Translations under genes and position numbers: made by a program | Part shown: positions 1 through 7,139 of the stretch, piece after piece | Layout: each line of letters opens with the position of its first letter | How positions within the stretch are numbered: the first letter of the stretch is position 1 | Source of the DNA: Planctomycetota bacterium | Lineage (GTDB): Bacteria; Planctomycetota; UBA8742; SKZP01 | Length of the DNA stretch: 9,412 bases | Assembly (NCBI GenBank): GCA_007127275.1 | Contig: SKZP01000458.1 | Span: 1 to 9,412 of the forward strand | Direction: 5' to 3' | Notes under the pieces: model-generated | Seen by the model: the letters and a program-made list of their open reading frames with translations, nothing else | What the model was told of the DNA's origin: nothing | Databases searched by the model: none

Positions 1-1477
1 GGATCTGGCAGGCGCGGGTCGCTTCGCCGTGCGTCTCCCGTGCAGCGGAAAGCGTCAGCGCCAAGCATCCGGCGAGCACCGTCGCCGCCGGCGCCGTCCC
101 CGTAAGCAGCGTATAGGCGCCGTGCTCGTCGAACTCGCGCAAGCTCGCGGCACTCGAGGCCCGCGGCCCGGCGACGTCCACCCCTGGGGCGACGCAGTCG
201 GGCTTGCTGAACAGCGCCGTTTCAATGCGCGGATCCCCGCGGCCGGAGAGGGCCGCCAAGCGGCCGTGGCGGTCGAGCGCACCGACGCTGATCACCTCCG
301 CCATATCCCCGGGCGGTTGAATGGTTTCCGTGGCCGGGCCGGTGTCCCCGGCGCCGGTGACGACGAGCAAGCCCTGCTTGAGCGCGGACTCGCAGACGGC
401 GTGCATCAGGGCCGTCGCCACGGCATTGCCCGCATCCTCAAGGGGCAGCACGAGGATGTCGCAGCGCGCCTCGCGAACGGCCCAGTCGCACGCCGCGGCG
501 AAGCGCCCCAGCGTCACGTCGCCGCCGCGGTCCGCCACCTTGGCAATGTGCACCCGCGCATGCGGGGCAAGCCCCACGAAGACGCCGTCGCTCTTCGAGC
601 CGTCGCCAGCGACGAGCCCGCAAAGGTGGCTGCCGAGCCCCAACTCGTCGCTCATCCCCTCACCGGTGAAGTCGCGCACCTCGACCCGACGCAGATCCGG
701 ATGACTCGTGCTCGCCCCCGAGGTCAACAGGGCCACACGGACGTTTTCGCCGAGCTCCTTCGGCGCCCAACGCGGCACGTTCAGCAGGCCGTGCAAGTCG
801 GCTGCTTCGTCGGCGGTGCTGACGCGCACTTCCGCCCGGGCGACGACCGTTGCCGGGTCGGCAAGTTGGCGCACCCCGTCGAGCCGGCCGAGCACCTGCA
901 ACAGATCCGGCTCCGCGGGAATGGAAAGTTGCAAAAGCCCCAAGTGCGCGAGCCGGCGGCCGTGCGCCTCATCCAGCAAGTCCGCGTCGGAGAGCGCCCG
1001 TACAAGCGCCCGGTGCGCCTCCGGCCCCTCCGCCGCCAACAACACCGAGGGCCACTTCGCCCGCGGCAACAAATGCTCGTACAGGTGCACCGCCGCCCGC
1101 AACACACTAATCACGCTGCGCGGCGCAAGCGTCGCACTGGCCGACTGCCGCTCGACGTGCTCGCGCACTGGCTGCATGGCGTCGTCGAGCAGCCCCGCCA
1201 GCGTCGACTCAAGCTTCGCCCGGCACTCCCGAACCTCCTCCGACTCCTCCCCCTCGCCGAGTCGGTGGCCCCCCTCGCAAGCCAGCCCGGCGGCGTGGTC
1301 GAGTACCGCGGAGATCCGTTCGCGCACACTCAGATCGAAACGGCCGAGGTTCGCCCGCACCGTCTCCGCATGGCCCCCACCGCACCACGCCTCGGCGGCG
1401 AGCTTGCGCGCCTCGGTGCGAGCCTTCTTGATCCGATTCACAAGGTCAGCAGGCAGTCGTTCCAGCACAACGTTCAT
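1..1477 (-). CDS. Subtilisin-like (S8) pseudoprotease with helical N-terminal domain, 3' end beyond window
   Basis: The frame is open from ATG at 1477 to the window edge (492 codons, stop not seen). A TAG lies three codons upstream, so the start is this ATG or the GTG just before it; the ribosome site is weak. Residues 1-240 are helical and charged, with no signal peptide, suggesting a cytoplasmic protein. Residues 246-480 align with the subtilisin core: VRVALLTSGASTSHPDL (246-262), GLGSHLCGLVAG (280-291), GLLVVTGAGD (369-378), VISVGALDRHG (395-405), KPDCVAPGVDV (425-435) and TGTAPAATVLAG (459-470). In active S8 enzymes these hold Asp, His, Asn and Ser. Here Asp is Thr252, Asn is Asp378 and Ser is Ala462; only His284 is kept. 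I infer a catalytically dead scaffold or peptide-binding protein. The reading frame is intact and codon use matches the neighbours, so this does not look like a decaying pseudogene. The binding partner is unknown. Confidence 0.85.
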   Translation of the reverse strand, partial: MNVVLERLPADLVNRIKKARTEARKLAAEAWCGGGHAETVRANLGRFDLSVRERISAVLDHAAGLACEGGHRLGEGEESEEVRECRAKLESTLAGLLDDAMQPVREHVERQSASATLAPRSVISVLRAAVHLYEHLLPRAKWPSVLLAAEGPEAHRALVRALSDADLLDEAHGRRLAHLGLLQLSIPAEPDLLQVLGRLDGVRQLADPATVVARAEVRVSTADEAADLHGLLNVPRWAPKELGENVRVALLTSGASTSHPDLRRVEVRDFTGEGMSDELGLGSHLCGLVAGDGSKSDGVFVGLAPHARVHIAKVADRGGDVTLGRFAAACDWAVREARCDILVLPLEDAGNAVATALMHAVCESALKQGLLVVTGAGDTGPATETIQPPGDMAEVISVGALDRHGRLAALSGRGDPRIETALFSKPDCVAPGVDVAGPRASSAASLREFDEHGAYTLLTGTAPAATVLAGCLALTLSAARETHGEATRACQI

Positions 1478-1530
1478 CACTCGCTAGAAGTCCGGGCCCC
1501 CGCCGCCGCGACCGTCACGGCGTTGGTTCC

Positions 1531-1536
1531 ATTGTA
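1531..1536 (-). promoter_or_regulatory. Candidate -10 element for the pseudoprotease gene
   Basis: On the minus strand this reads TACAAT, five of six matches to the sigma-70 -10 consensus, in otherwise GC-rich DNA. Transcription starting about 7 bases downstream would give a leader of roughly 45 nt before the ATG at 1477. No good -35 box lies at the right distance (TATCCC with a 17-base spacer), so this is tentative. It would give the pseudoprotease gene transcription independent of glmU. Confidence 0.3.
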
Positions 1537-2028
1537 TCGGGCACAAGGGACACGGGATAGAGCGTACAAGATAAGTGACACCTACCCACTCATCAGACGA
1601 AGCGGCCGCTACCCGCGTTGGAAGTTTCGACTGTTTCAACGACGGGATGTCCGCAAGCGTTCCCTGCAATGCGCCTTTTGCCAAACGTGCCCGAGCCGGT
1701 GGGCAAGACAGGTGAGTGACTGCGCCCCGACAGCGGAGGCAACAGGCGTGCTCCTCCACGGCCGCGAATACGCTCACAGTAGCTGCGGTGAACGTCCAAT
1801 GCTGACGGCTCCTGCACTCCGGAACGCGGGGCGCACGTCGCTCCCTTTGTACCGCGTCGTGGTCATCAGTCGTGGACGACCCTGCACTTTTGCGCTCGCA
1901 CTCTCCTTCGCACCTCACCTCACATCCTCGCCTGACCTTTCCACTCCCTTCCTCTCCTCTCGCCGGGCTCGCTGTGTCAAAACGCACGTTTCCCCCTTGC
2001 GCACGACCCGCAGCAACGGGATTCCGTC

Positions 2029-2074
2029 GATTCCCCCCCTCGAATCACCCTCACCATCTTCCGCCCCCGCGGAA
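2029..2074 (-). terminator. Two weak hairpins just downstream of glmU, possible transcription end
   Basis: On the minus strand, 9 bases after the glmU stop, TTCCGC-GGGG-GCGGAA (2074-2059) forms a perfect 6-bp stem with a 4-base loop. It is followed by GATTC-GAGGGGGG-GAATC (2046-2029), a 5-bp stem. Neither is followed by a run of T, so they do not meet the usual intrinsic-terminator pattern. They may instead stabilise the mRNA end. Confidence 0.25.
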
Positions 2075-2082
2075 CGGCTCCC

Positions 2083-3378
2083 TTACTCCTTGCGCTTAAG
2101 CGGTTTGGCTGGGACGCCGGCGACGGTCACACCCGGCTCGACGTCTTTGGTCACCACGGCGCCGGCCCCCGTCCGGCCGCCGTCGGCAATCTTGCGGGGC
2201 GCGACGATCATGCTGCCGGAGCCGATGAAGACGCCGTCGCCAATCTCGGTGTGGTGCTTGTGCTCACCGTCGTAGTTGCAGATCACCGTGCCGGCGCCGA
2301 TGTTGCTGCCTTCGCCGACGGTGACATCACCGAGGTAGGCCAGGTGCTTCGCCTTGCTGTGCGGCCCGAGGGTTGCCTTCTTCGCTTCGCAGAAGTTGCC
2401 GAGTTCCGCGGTATCCTCGAGCACCGTACCGGCGCGCACATGCGCGAACGGGCCGACGTCGCAGCCGGCGCCAATGCGCACGCCGCGACGGATCACCGTG
2501 AACGGATGCACCGTCGTATCCGTGCCAATCTCGACGCCCGCTTCAATGTAGGTGTTCGCCGGGTCGACAATGTGCACCCCGGCCTCCATCAGCTCGTCGA
2601 GGATGCGTTCCCGCAGCGCGGCGTCGGCGGCCGCCTGTTGTTTGCGGGTATTCACCCCCTGCACTTCGAGGGAGTCCTGGGCGAGCAGGGCCGAGCAACG
2701 CTGGCCGCGCTGTAGCAGCCACGGCAGCACGTCGGGCAAGTAGTACTCGCCAGCGGCATTGTCGTTGGACAACTCGGGCAGTGCCTCGAGAAGCGCCTGG
2801 GCGCGAAAGGCGAAGATGCCGGTGTTGACCTCGTTGATGCGTGCCACCGAGCCGCTGGCGTCTTTGTGCTCGACCACCTCGGCGAGCATGCCGAGCTCGT
2901 CGCGCACGACCCGTCCGTAGCCGCTCGGATCCGCCACCTGCATGGTTAGCATGGTCGCCGCAGCGGCCTGCTCGCGGTGATGCGCAAGCAAGCGCTCGAG
3001 CGTCGCGGCGCGAATCAACGGCACATCGCCGAGCACAATCAACACGTCGCCGTCCTGCTGCGCCACGGAGTCGAACGCATGCGCCGCCATCTGCACCGCA
3101 TGTCCGGTTCCGAGTTGCGGCTCCTGGCGCAGCGGCGTCAGGGAAAGGCGCTCGCGAATCGGCGCCGCAAGTTTGTCGAGCGAGGCGAGCACCTTGTCCG
3201 CGCCGTACCCCACAACCAGCGCATTCACCGCTGGCGGCTGCGACAACTCCGCAAGACTCTGCAGCACAAACTCGAGCATGGGCGCGCCGGCCAAGGGCTG
3301 CAACACCTTGGGCGTTGCCGAGTTCATCCGCGTTCCTTTACCCGCCGCCAAGATGCAAGCACCAAGCACACGACTCAT
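2083..3378 (-). CDS. glmU: Bifunctional UDP-GlcNAc pyrophosphorylase / glucosamine-1-phosphate acetyltransferase GlmU
   Basis: GlmU acetylates glucosamine-1-phosphate using acetyl-CoA and then transfers UMP from UTP, yielding UDP-GlcNAc for peptidoglycan and lipopolysaccharide. It is cytoplasmic and trimeric in known cases. The 431-residue product has the nucleotidyltransferase signature LAAGKGTRM (10-18), PKVL (23-26), QLGTGHA (88-94), GDVP with the metal-binding Asp118, NTG (185-187) and Asn243 in EVQGVN. The C-terminal left-handed beta-helix runs from about 280 to 415 with hexapeptide repeats, the catalytic His345 in KHLAYLGD, and NYDG (368-371). The distance from the metal-binding Asn to the catalytic His is 102 residues versus about 136 in E. 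coli GlmU, implying roughly two missing coils early in the helix. The tail ends GVPAKPLKRKE. There is no in-frame start upstream of this ATG, and the ribosome site is weak. It is transcribed divergently from the M3 peptidase gene. Confidence 0.97.
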   Translation of the reverse strand: MSRVLGACILAAGKGTRMNSATPKVLQPLAGAPMLEFVLQSLAELSQPPAVNALVVGYGADKVLASLDKLAAPIRERLSLTPLRQEPQLGTGHAVQMAAHAFDSVAQQDGDVLIVLGDVPLIRAATLERLLAHHREQAAAATMLTMQVADPSGYGRVVRDELGMLAEVVEHKDASGSVARINEVNTGIFAFRAQALLEALPELSNDNAAGEYYLPDVLPWLLQRGQRCSALLAQDSLEVQGVNTRKQQAAADAALRERILDELMEAGVHIVDPANTYIEAGVEIGTDTTVHPFTVIRRGVRIGAGCDVGPFAHVRAGTVLEDTAELGNFCEAKKATLGPHSKAKHLAYLGDVTVGEGSNIGAGTVICNYDGEHKHHTEIGDGVFIGSGSMIVAPRKIADGGRTGAGAVVTKDVEPGVTVAGVPAKPLKRKE

Positions 3379-3482
3379 GAGCCATTCATCCCGCTAGAGT
3401 AGGTTTCAGTACGTGAGTGAGAACCGGAGGGGTGGGAGGGAGTGTGACTGTACGAACCACGAAGCAATTCGCCAGAGGCGCC

Positions 3483-3495
3483 GCAACGCCGTTGC
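3483..3495. repeat. Palindrome GCAACG-C-CGTTGC
   Basis: Perfect 6-bp arms around one base. The right part continues as CCGTTGCCATG, repeated exactly at 3635-3645. This could be a dimeric regulator site or a small hairpin; it lies about 105 bp upstream of the glmU start. Confidence 0.4.
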
Positions 3496-3529
3496 CATGT
3501 TAAGAGCCCCCGAGGTTTCATGCGTCCAC

Positions 3530-3545
3530 TTTTCTTCGCATGCCG
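3530..3545 (+). repeat. 16-base direct repeat, copy 1
   Basis: TTTTCTTCGCATGCCG here is identical to 7164-7179, inside the 5' end of a membrane-protein gene 3.6 kb away. A 16-base exact match is not expected by chance in 9.4 kb of random DNA, though codon and composition bias raise the odds. Confidence 0.5.
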
Positions 3546-3634
3546 CAACAACGCAAGCACGAGCCTCCAAGCCGGGTGCCGATGAGCGCCCGTTAACCTG
3601 CGATGCTGGTCCGCCGATCGGTGGCTTGTCTTTT

Positions 3635-3651
3635 CCGTTGCCATGCAACGG
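3635..3651. repeat. 17-bp palindrome CCGTTGC-CAT-GCAACGG, possible operator
   Basis: Perfect 7-bp arms with a 3-base centre, about 155 bp upstream of the peptidase start. A second imperfect 14-bp palindrome ends 10 bases before it (3611-3624). The arms match the core of the 3483-3495 palindrome. Paired inverted repeats in a divergent intergenic region are typical of regulator-binding sites, but no regulator gene is in the window. Confidence 0.4.
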
Positions 3652-3794
3652 CGCACTCGGTGCATACGCTCGTTCTCGCGGCTTGCACGCCGCGTCGGTA
3701 CTGACGATGCAACGTGCCTTTTGCTTCGCCCGTCGCGAGGGCTGTGGCAAGATGCACGACGTGAACCAAACGCCAGCCGCCATTCCCAGCTCAT

Positions 3795-3800
3795 GAGGTG
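3795..3800 (+). promoter_or_regulatory. Ribosome binding site GAGGTG that fixes the peptidase start
   Basis: GAGGTG lies 6 bases before ATG 3807. The longer frame would begin with the GTG at 3798, which is itself part of this Shine-Dalgarno sequence, so ATG 3807 is preferred. Confidence 0.7.
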
Positions 3801-3806
3801 AACACC

Positions 3807-5651
3807 ATGGCCCACGCCGAACAACCTGGCACGCTGCCCACCTGGGACGTCAGCACCATTTATCCCGCGCTGGACAGCCCCGAGTTTCGCTCGGCAATGG
3901 AGGAGTATCTCCGCAAGCTCGGCGACCTGGAAGCGTTCTTCGACGAGTACGACATCCGCGAACTCGAGGAAACGCCGAGCGAGGTACCCGACGGCTTGGC
4001 TCCCGTGCTCGAAGGGGCGCTGACCCGCATCAACGACGTGCGCACGCTCGGGGACACGTTACAGGCATACGTCTACAGCTACGTTTCCACCGACAGCTAC
4101 AACGACGAAGCTACCCAATACCTTTCGAAGCTGCAGAAAGTCGGCGTGCGGATGCAGCAAATTATGGTGCGCTTCACCATGTGGGTCGGTAGCTTCGCGG
4201 TGTTGCTGCCGGAGGTTGTTGCGCAGAACGAGTGTGCCCGGGATCATCACTACACGCTCAAGCGTGCCGAGCTGAACGCCGAGCACACCATGAGCGAGGA
4301 GATGGAGGGGCTTGCGAGCGAACTCGTCCTCGACGGGGGCAATGCCTTCGGCCGGCTGCAGGGCACCATCACGAGCCAACTGAAGGTGCCCTTCGAGCGC
4401 GACGGAAAAACCGAGGAGTTGCCCATCACCGTCGTGCTCAACATGCGTACCGAGCCGCAGCGCGAGGTGCGCGAACGCGCCTACCGCACCGAATTGGAAG
4501 GCTGGAAGTCGGTGCGCACGCCCATTGCCGCGTGCCTCAACCACGTCAAAGGCACCGCTCTTACGCTCGCCAAGCACCGCGGGTGGGACTCGGTGCTCGA
4601 CATTGCGCTCGACAAGAACCGCGTGTCCCGGGCGGTACTGGATGCGTTGATGAATACCATTCGCGAGTACGTTCCCACGTTCCGCCGCTACTTCGAAGCG
4701 AAGGCGCAAAAGCTCGGCCTCGAACGCCTCGCCTGGTGGGATACGGCGGCACCCGTCGGTGAGTCACGCACCCTTTACGACTGGGCGGCAGCACGCGAGT
4801 TTATTGTGCAGAAGTTTTCGGGCTTTGCGGACGACCTCGGCGAGCTTGCCGCGCGTGCCTTCGACGAGCAGTGGATTGATGCGCTGCCGCGTGAGGGAAA
4901 ACGTGCCGGCGCGTTCTGCATGCCCATTGTCGGCCACGACCAAAGCCGCATCCTGCAGAACTACGACGGCAGCGTAAACGCCATGTCGACGCTCGCCCAC
5001 GAACTCGGCCACGCTTATCACAACCACTGCCAGCGCGGTCTCGAGCCGTTGCGCCGCGGCAGCCCCTCGACGCTTGCGGAGACGGCAAGCATCTTCTGCG
5101 AGACATTGATTGCCGAGGCCATGCTGCGTGACGCGCAACAAGCCAGCGAAAACGGCGAGGACCCACGCGACGAAATGCTCGCCATCCTCGAGGCGCAACT
5201 GCAACGCGCCACCGGCGTCTGCCTCGACATTTCCTCGCGCTTCATCTTCGAGTCGAACGTCTTCGCCATACGGGCCGAGCGGGAGTTGAGCGCCGACGAG
5301 TTCTGCGAGTTGATGCGCGACGCACAAGCGGAGACCTACGGCGAGGCCGTCGACCCGTCGACGTATCACCCGTATATGTGGGTCTGGAAGCCGCACTACT
5401 ACTCGTGGGGCAACAACTTCTACAATTTCCCCTACGCCTTCGGCCACCTATTCGGCCTCGGCCTTTACGCCATCTACGAGCAAGAAGGAGAGCCGTTCCT
5501 GCCCCGCTACCGCGAGTTGCTGCGCCACACGAATCAGGACGACGCGGAGCCCCTCGCCGAGCGCTTCGGCATTGACCTCGCAAGCCCCGACTTCTGGCGT
5601 CAAGGACTCGAACGCGTCAAGGCACAATGCGAGCACTACGCCTCGCTCTAG
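3807..5651 (+). CDS. M3-family zinc oligoendopeptidase (PepF/M3 type)
   Basis: Members of this family are cytoplasmic metallopeptidases that cut short peptides, not folded proteins, and serve peptide turnover. The 614-residue product has the usual family length (about 600). It opens with LPTWDVSTIYPALDSPEF, the standard N-terminal motif of the family. The zinc site is HELGHAYH with His398, catalytic Glu399 and His402, and the third ligand Glu425 in AETASIFCE. The substrate-side segment KPHYYS (528-533) and the hallmark FYNFPYAFGHLFGLGLYA (538-555) follow, so the enzyme should be active. There is no signal peptide. The start at ATG 3807 is chosen for its GAGGTG site. It stands alone: divergent from glmU and separated by 340 bp from the membrane-protein genes. 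Family assignment is firm; the exact substrate is unknown. Confidence 0.96.
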   Translation: MAHAEQPGTLPTWDVSTIYPALDSPEFRSAMEEYLRKLGDLEAFFDEYDIRELEETPSEVPDGLAPVLEGALTRINDVRTLGDTLQAYVYSYVSTDSYNDEATQYLSKLQKVGVRMQQIMVRFTMWVGSFAVLLPEVVAQNECARDHHYTLKRAELNAEHTMSEEMEGLASELVLDGGNAFGRLQGTITSQLKVPFERDGKTEELPITVVLNMRTEPQREVRERAYRTELEGWKSVRTPIAACLNHVKGTALTLAKHRGWDSVLDIALDKNRVSRAVLDALMNTIREYVPTFRRYFEAKAQKLGLERLAWWDTAAPVGESRTLYDWAAAREFIVQKFSGFADDLGELAARAFDEQWIDALPREGKRAGAFCMPIVGHDQSRILQNYDGSVNAMSTLAHELGHAYHNHCQRGLEPLRRGSPSTLAETASIFCETLIAEAMLRDAQQASENGEDPRDEMLAILEAQLQRATGVCLDISSRFIFESNVFAIRAERELSADEFCELMRDAQAETYGEAVDPSTYHPYMWVWKPHYYSWGNNFYNFPYAFGHLFGLGLYAIYEQEGEPFLPRYRELLRHTNQDDAEPLAERFGIDLASPDFWRQGLERVKAQCEHYASL

Positions 5652-5810
5652 CGCACGGAAAATGCGTTCCCCGCCGAGGCGAGTCACGGTGGCGCGCAGC
5701 CAGCCTCGGGTGAGCCACGCCCGCCGCTCGCCTTCTCGCTCAAGCGGCGTGACTCCGGTAGCACGTGAGGTGCCAATCCCTCGTTTGCCTTGCGGACTCA
5801 AGCAAATTTC

Positions 5811-5845
5811 GACCGCCTTCATTGCCACCGACTGGCGGTTTCTTC
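5811..5845 (+). terminator. Weak terminator-like hairpin after the M3 peptidase gene
   Basis: ACCGCC (5812-5817) pairs with GGCGGT (5834-5839), extendable by one G-T pair, and is followed by TTCTTC. The loop is long (16 bases) and the T run is interrupted, so this is a tentative intrinsic terminator about 160 bases after the stop codon. Confidence 0.25.
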
Positions 5846-5980
5846 ACCACCCTCGGCATATTCGCGGCCGCTGTGGCGTTTGCGTGGAAGCCGGGCCGCC
5901 GTGCGAGCCCTTGTGGGTGTGCGCATGGCGTCGGTCCGGTCGACGGAACGTTGTTACGACCTTCACTCCTTCGTCTGCAC

Positions 5981-5985
5981 GGGAG
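5981..5985 (+). promoter_or_regulatory. Ribosome binding site GGGAG for the first membrane-protein gene
   Basis: GGGAG ends 6 bases before ATG 5992. This selects the internal ATG over upstream in-frame starts, which fall inside the peptidase gene. Confidence 0.65.
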
Positions 5986-5991
5986 TGCGCC

Positions 5992-6927
5992 ATGTTCGAG
6001 GCCGACCACCCGCAAAGCCCGCAACCCGAGCACGAGCGAAAGCGCGAGCCGCAATCCGAACCACACTCCGCGTCTCGGCAGGACGACGAGGTAGGCAAGA
6101 CGAGGCCCGAAGAGAATCCCGCTCGCGACACGCCGCCGCTTGTGGTGATGAACCCTGCACTTGCGGCAATTCCCAGCACTGTCGACGTGGCGCATGCCGA
6201 GCAGTGGCAGCACACGCGCGGCGGCTTGAGCCTCGTGTTCATCGGCATGATCGGCGTGCTCGTCGTGTTAATCGGCATGGCCGTCACCATTGTACTCGGC
6301 GAGGCCGGTACGTTCGCCGCACTGGAGCGGACAGAGGCAGCGCGCGCCGCGGAATTCCAACTTTCCGCACCGACGCTTACCGACGCCGGTATTGTCGCGA
6401 GCATCATTGCGGGAATCTTTCTAATTGTCTCGCTGATCGGCATTGTGCGCTGCCTTTCGGTTCCCCGCGGCACCGGCCTGAAGAGTCTCGTCATTGGCGC
6501 TCTGATCGCCGTCGTCGGCGCCATTGGGGCAACCGTTGCCGCGGTGGCGTGGGGCGACGCCGTGCTTGCGGGAATCTATTCCATGAGCAGTGGGCTGCTG
6601 TTGCTCTTCGCGTGGTTGCTCTTCTTGTTCTTTCTGCGGGGCGCCAACCGCTTGCTTGCGCAGCGAGCCATGGTCGTGAGCACCGGCGTGTTGATGATCG
6701 GCTATGTGCTGGTGATTTACGCGCTGATGGGAGTTGTCTTTGCCGTCGCCGCCGGTGCGGTGACCGTCGAGATGGTCGAGCAGCTCGGCGCGGCGGTTTC
6801 CGTCGCGATCGGTGCCGTCGCGCTGGCACTTGTGCTGCTTTACCTCGTGATCCTGCAACGCACGCGGCAAGCCATTGACCGCGCGGTGCCGACCGAGCAG
6901 CAGCAGCGAGTCGTCACACCGGGGTAG
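5992..6927 (+). CDS. Six-span membrane protein with charged disordered N-terminus, unknown function
   Basis: The 311-residue product has two parts. Residues 1-78 are hydrophilic and rich in Glu, Arg, Gln, Pro and Ser (for example QPEHERKREPQSEPHS), with no predicted fold, probably a cytoplasmic disordered tail. Residues 79-288 hold six hydrophobic segments at about 79-102, 131-152, 164-186, 198-215, 228-253 and 266-288. Charged loops (RCLSVPRGTGLK; LRGANRLLAQRAM) lie between segments 2/3 and 4/5, so by the positive-inside rule both ends should be cytoplasmic. A polar tail follows from 289. No catalytic motif is visible and I do not recognise the family. It is the first of four membrane-protein genes on this strand, but 212 bp with hairpins separate it from the next. 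The ATG is supported by GGGAG 6 bases upstream. Confidence 0.88.
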   Translation: MFEADHPQSPQPEHERKREPQSEPHSASRQDDEVGKTRPEENPARDTPPLVVMNPALAAIPSTVDVAHAEQWQHTRGGLSLVFIGMIGVLVVLIGMAVTIVLGEAGTFAALERTEAARAAEFQLSAPTLTDAGIVASIIAGIFLIVSLIGIVRCLSVPRGTGLKSLVIGALIAVVGAIGATVAAVAWGDAVLAGIYSMSSGLLLLFAWLLFLFFLRGANRLLAQRAMVVSTGVLMIGYVLVIYALMGVVFAVAAGAVTVEMVEQLGAAVSVAIGAVALALVLLYLVILQRTRQAIDRAVPTEQQQRVVTPG

Positions 6928-6946
6928 GCCGGGAGGACGCGGACAA

Positions 6947-6989
6947 CGGGGCAAGAGAAGCCCCGCCGCAACGAACGGACCCGCGGTCC
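6947..6989 (+). terminator. Tandem GC hairpins after the first membrane-protein gene
   Basis: CGGGGC-AAGAGAA-GCCCCG (6947-6965, 6-bp stem) is followed by GGACC-CGC-GGTCC (6977-6989, 5-bp stem), starting 20 bases after the stop codon. There is no T run, so termination is uncertain; they could partly separate this gene from the three that follow. The remainder of the 6928-7139 gap shows nothing else that I can name. Confidence 0.3.
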
Positions 6990-7139
6990 CTCCTGTTCCA
7001 CGCTCGGGGGGCCGCATCATCACGGGGACGTGAACGGCGAAGCCTAAAGGCGGATGCGACGCTCGGCACGGGGTTGCAAAACGTGCGTACACGCTCCGCG
7101 CGCGACGTCAGCGGGGCAGGCGGAAGAAACGGCGTTGTG

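Larger units (their letters stand above)
1478..2082. other. Intergenic region of about 600 bp, pyrimidine-rich on the plus strand
   Basis: This lies between the glmU stop and the pseudoprotease start. A minus-strand open frame of 167 codons (1484-1987) crosses it, but the third-position composition is unbiased, unlike the flanking genes, and the product is Arg/Cys/Ser-rich with no recognisable motif, so I do not call a gene. The stretch 1893-1965 is about 80% pyrimidine on the plus strand, with an uninterrupted 18-base pyrimidine run at 1944-1961. A minus-strand TTGACA at 1980-1975 has no matching -10. A 10-bp palindrome AGCGGCCGCT sits at 1601-1610. I recognise no tRNA or known small RNA. 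Confidence 0.6.
3379..3806. promoter_or_regulatory. Divergent intergenic region between glmU and the M3 peptidase gene, with palindromes
   Basis: About 430 bp separate the two divergent starts and must hold both promoters. Visible structure: GCAACG-C-CGTTGC (3483-3495), CCGCCGA-TCGGTGG (3611-3624, one mismatch), CCGTTGC-CAT-GCAACGG (3635-3651), and a lone GCAACG at 3709-3714. The 11-mer CCGTTGCCATG occurs at both 3489 and 3635. CAAGAT at 3748-3753 resembles a -10 box for the peptidase gene, but its -35 (TTCGCC, 3725-3730) is poor. I found no convincing minus-strand promoter for glmU. Open frames across the region on both strands lack family resemblance and start signals, so I call none. Confidence 0.45.
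5652..5991. other. Intergenic region of 340 bp between the M3 peptidase and the first membrane-protein gene
   Basis: The frame of the downstream gene stays open through this region into the peptidase gene, but its translation here is Arg/Cys/Trp-rich and has no motif, and a good ribosome site precedes only ATG 5992. Apart from a weak terminator-like hairpin near 5811-5845, I see no RNA gene, no clear promoter and no repeat. Confidence 0.55.

Noticed and set aside
1644..1658. Resemblance to the start of E. coli 6S RNA (GGATGTCCGCAAGCG)
   Set aside because: The matching stretch is short, and the closing stem and central bubble of 6S RNA are not found nearby.
1952..1980. TTGACA on the minus strand at 1980-1975 as a promoter
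   Set aside because: The base positions for the -10 element read GGAGAG, so there is no paired box.
1484..1987. Minus-strand frame of 167 codons, with CLRC and CPLC cysteine pairs
   Set aside because: Third-position composition shows no bias, the sequence is low-complexity at its start, and the cysteine pairs do not form a recognisable zinc motif. I treat it as non-coding, though a small orphan gene cannot be fully excluded.
1628..2030. CRISPR-like fragments: CTGTTTCAACGACGGGATG at 1631-1649 and a similar CAGCAACGGGATTCCG at 2011-2026
   Set aside because: Only partial similarity, about 380 bases apart, with no regular spacing, no third copy and no cas gene. Probably coincidence.
29..2275. 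Very long plus-strand open frame (748 codons)
   Set aside because: It lies opposite the pseudo-subtilase and the glmU end, and its product is Arg/Pro/Ala-rich without motifs. It is an antisense shadow caused by high GC; the minus strand encodes recognisable protein.
3413..3796. Plus-strand 127-codon and minus-strand 149-codon frames in the glmU/peptidase spacer
   Set aside because: They overlap each other on opposite strands, have no convincing ribosome site, and their products have no motif. The region is better explained as regulatory.
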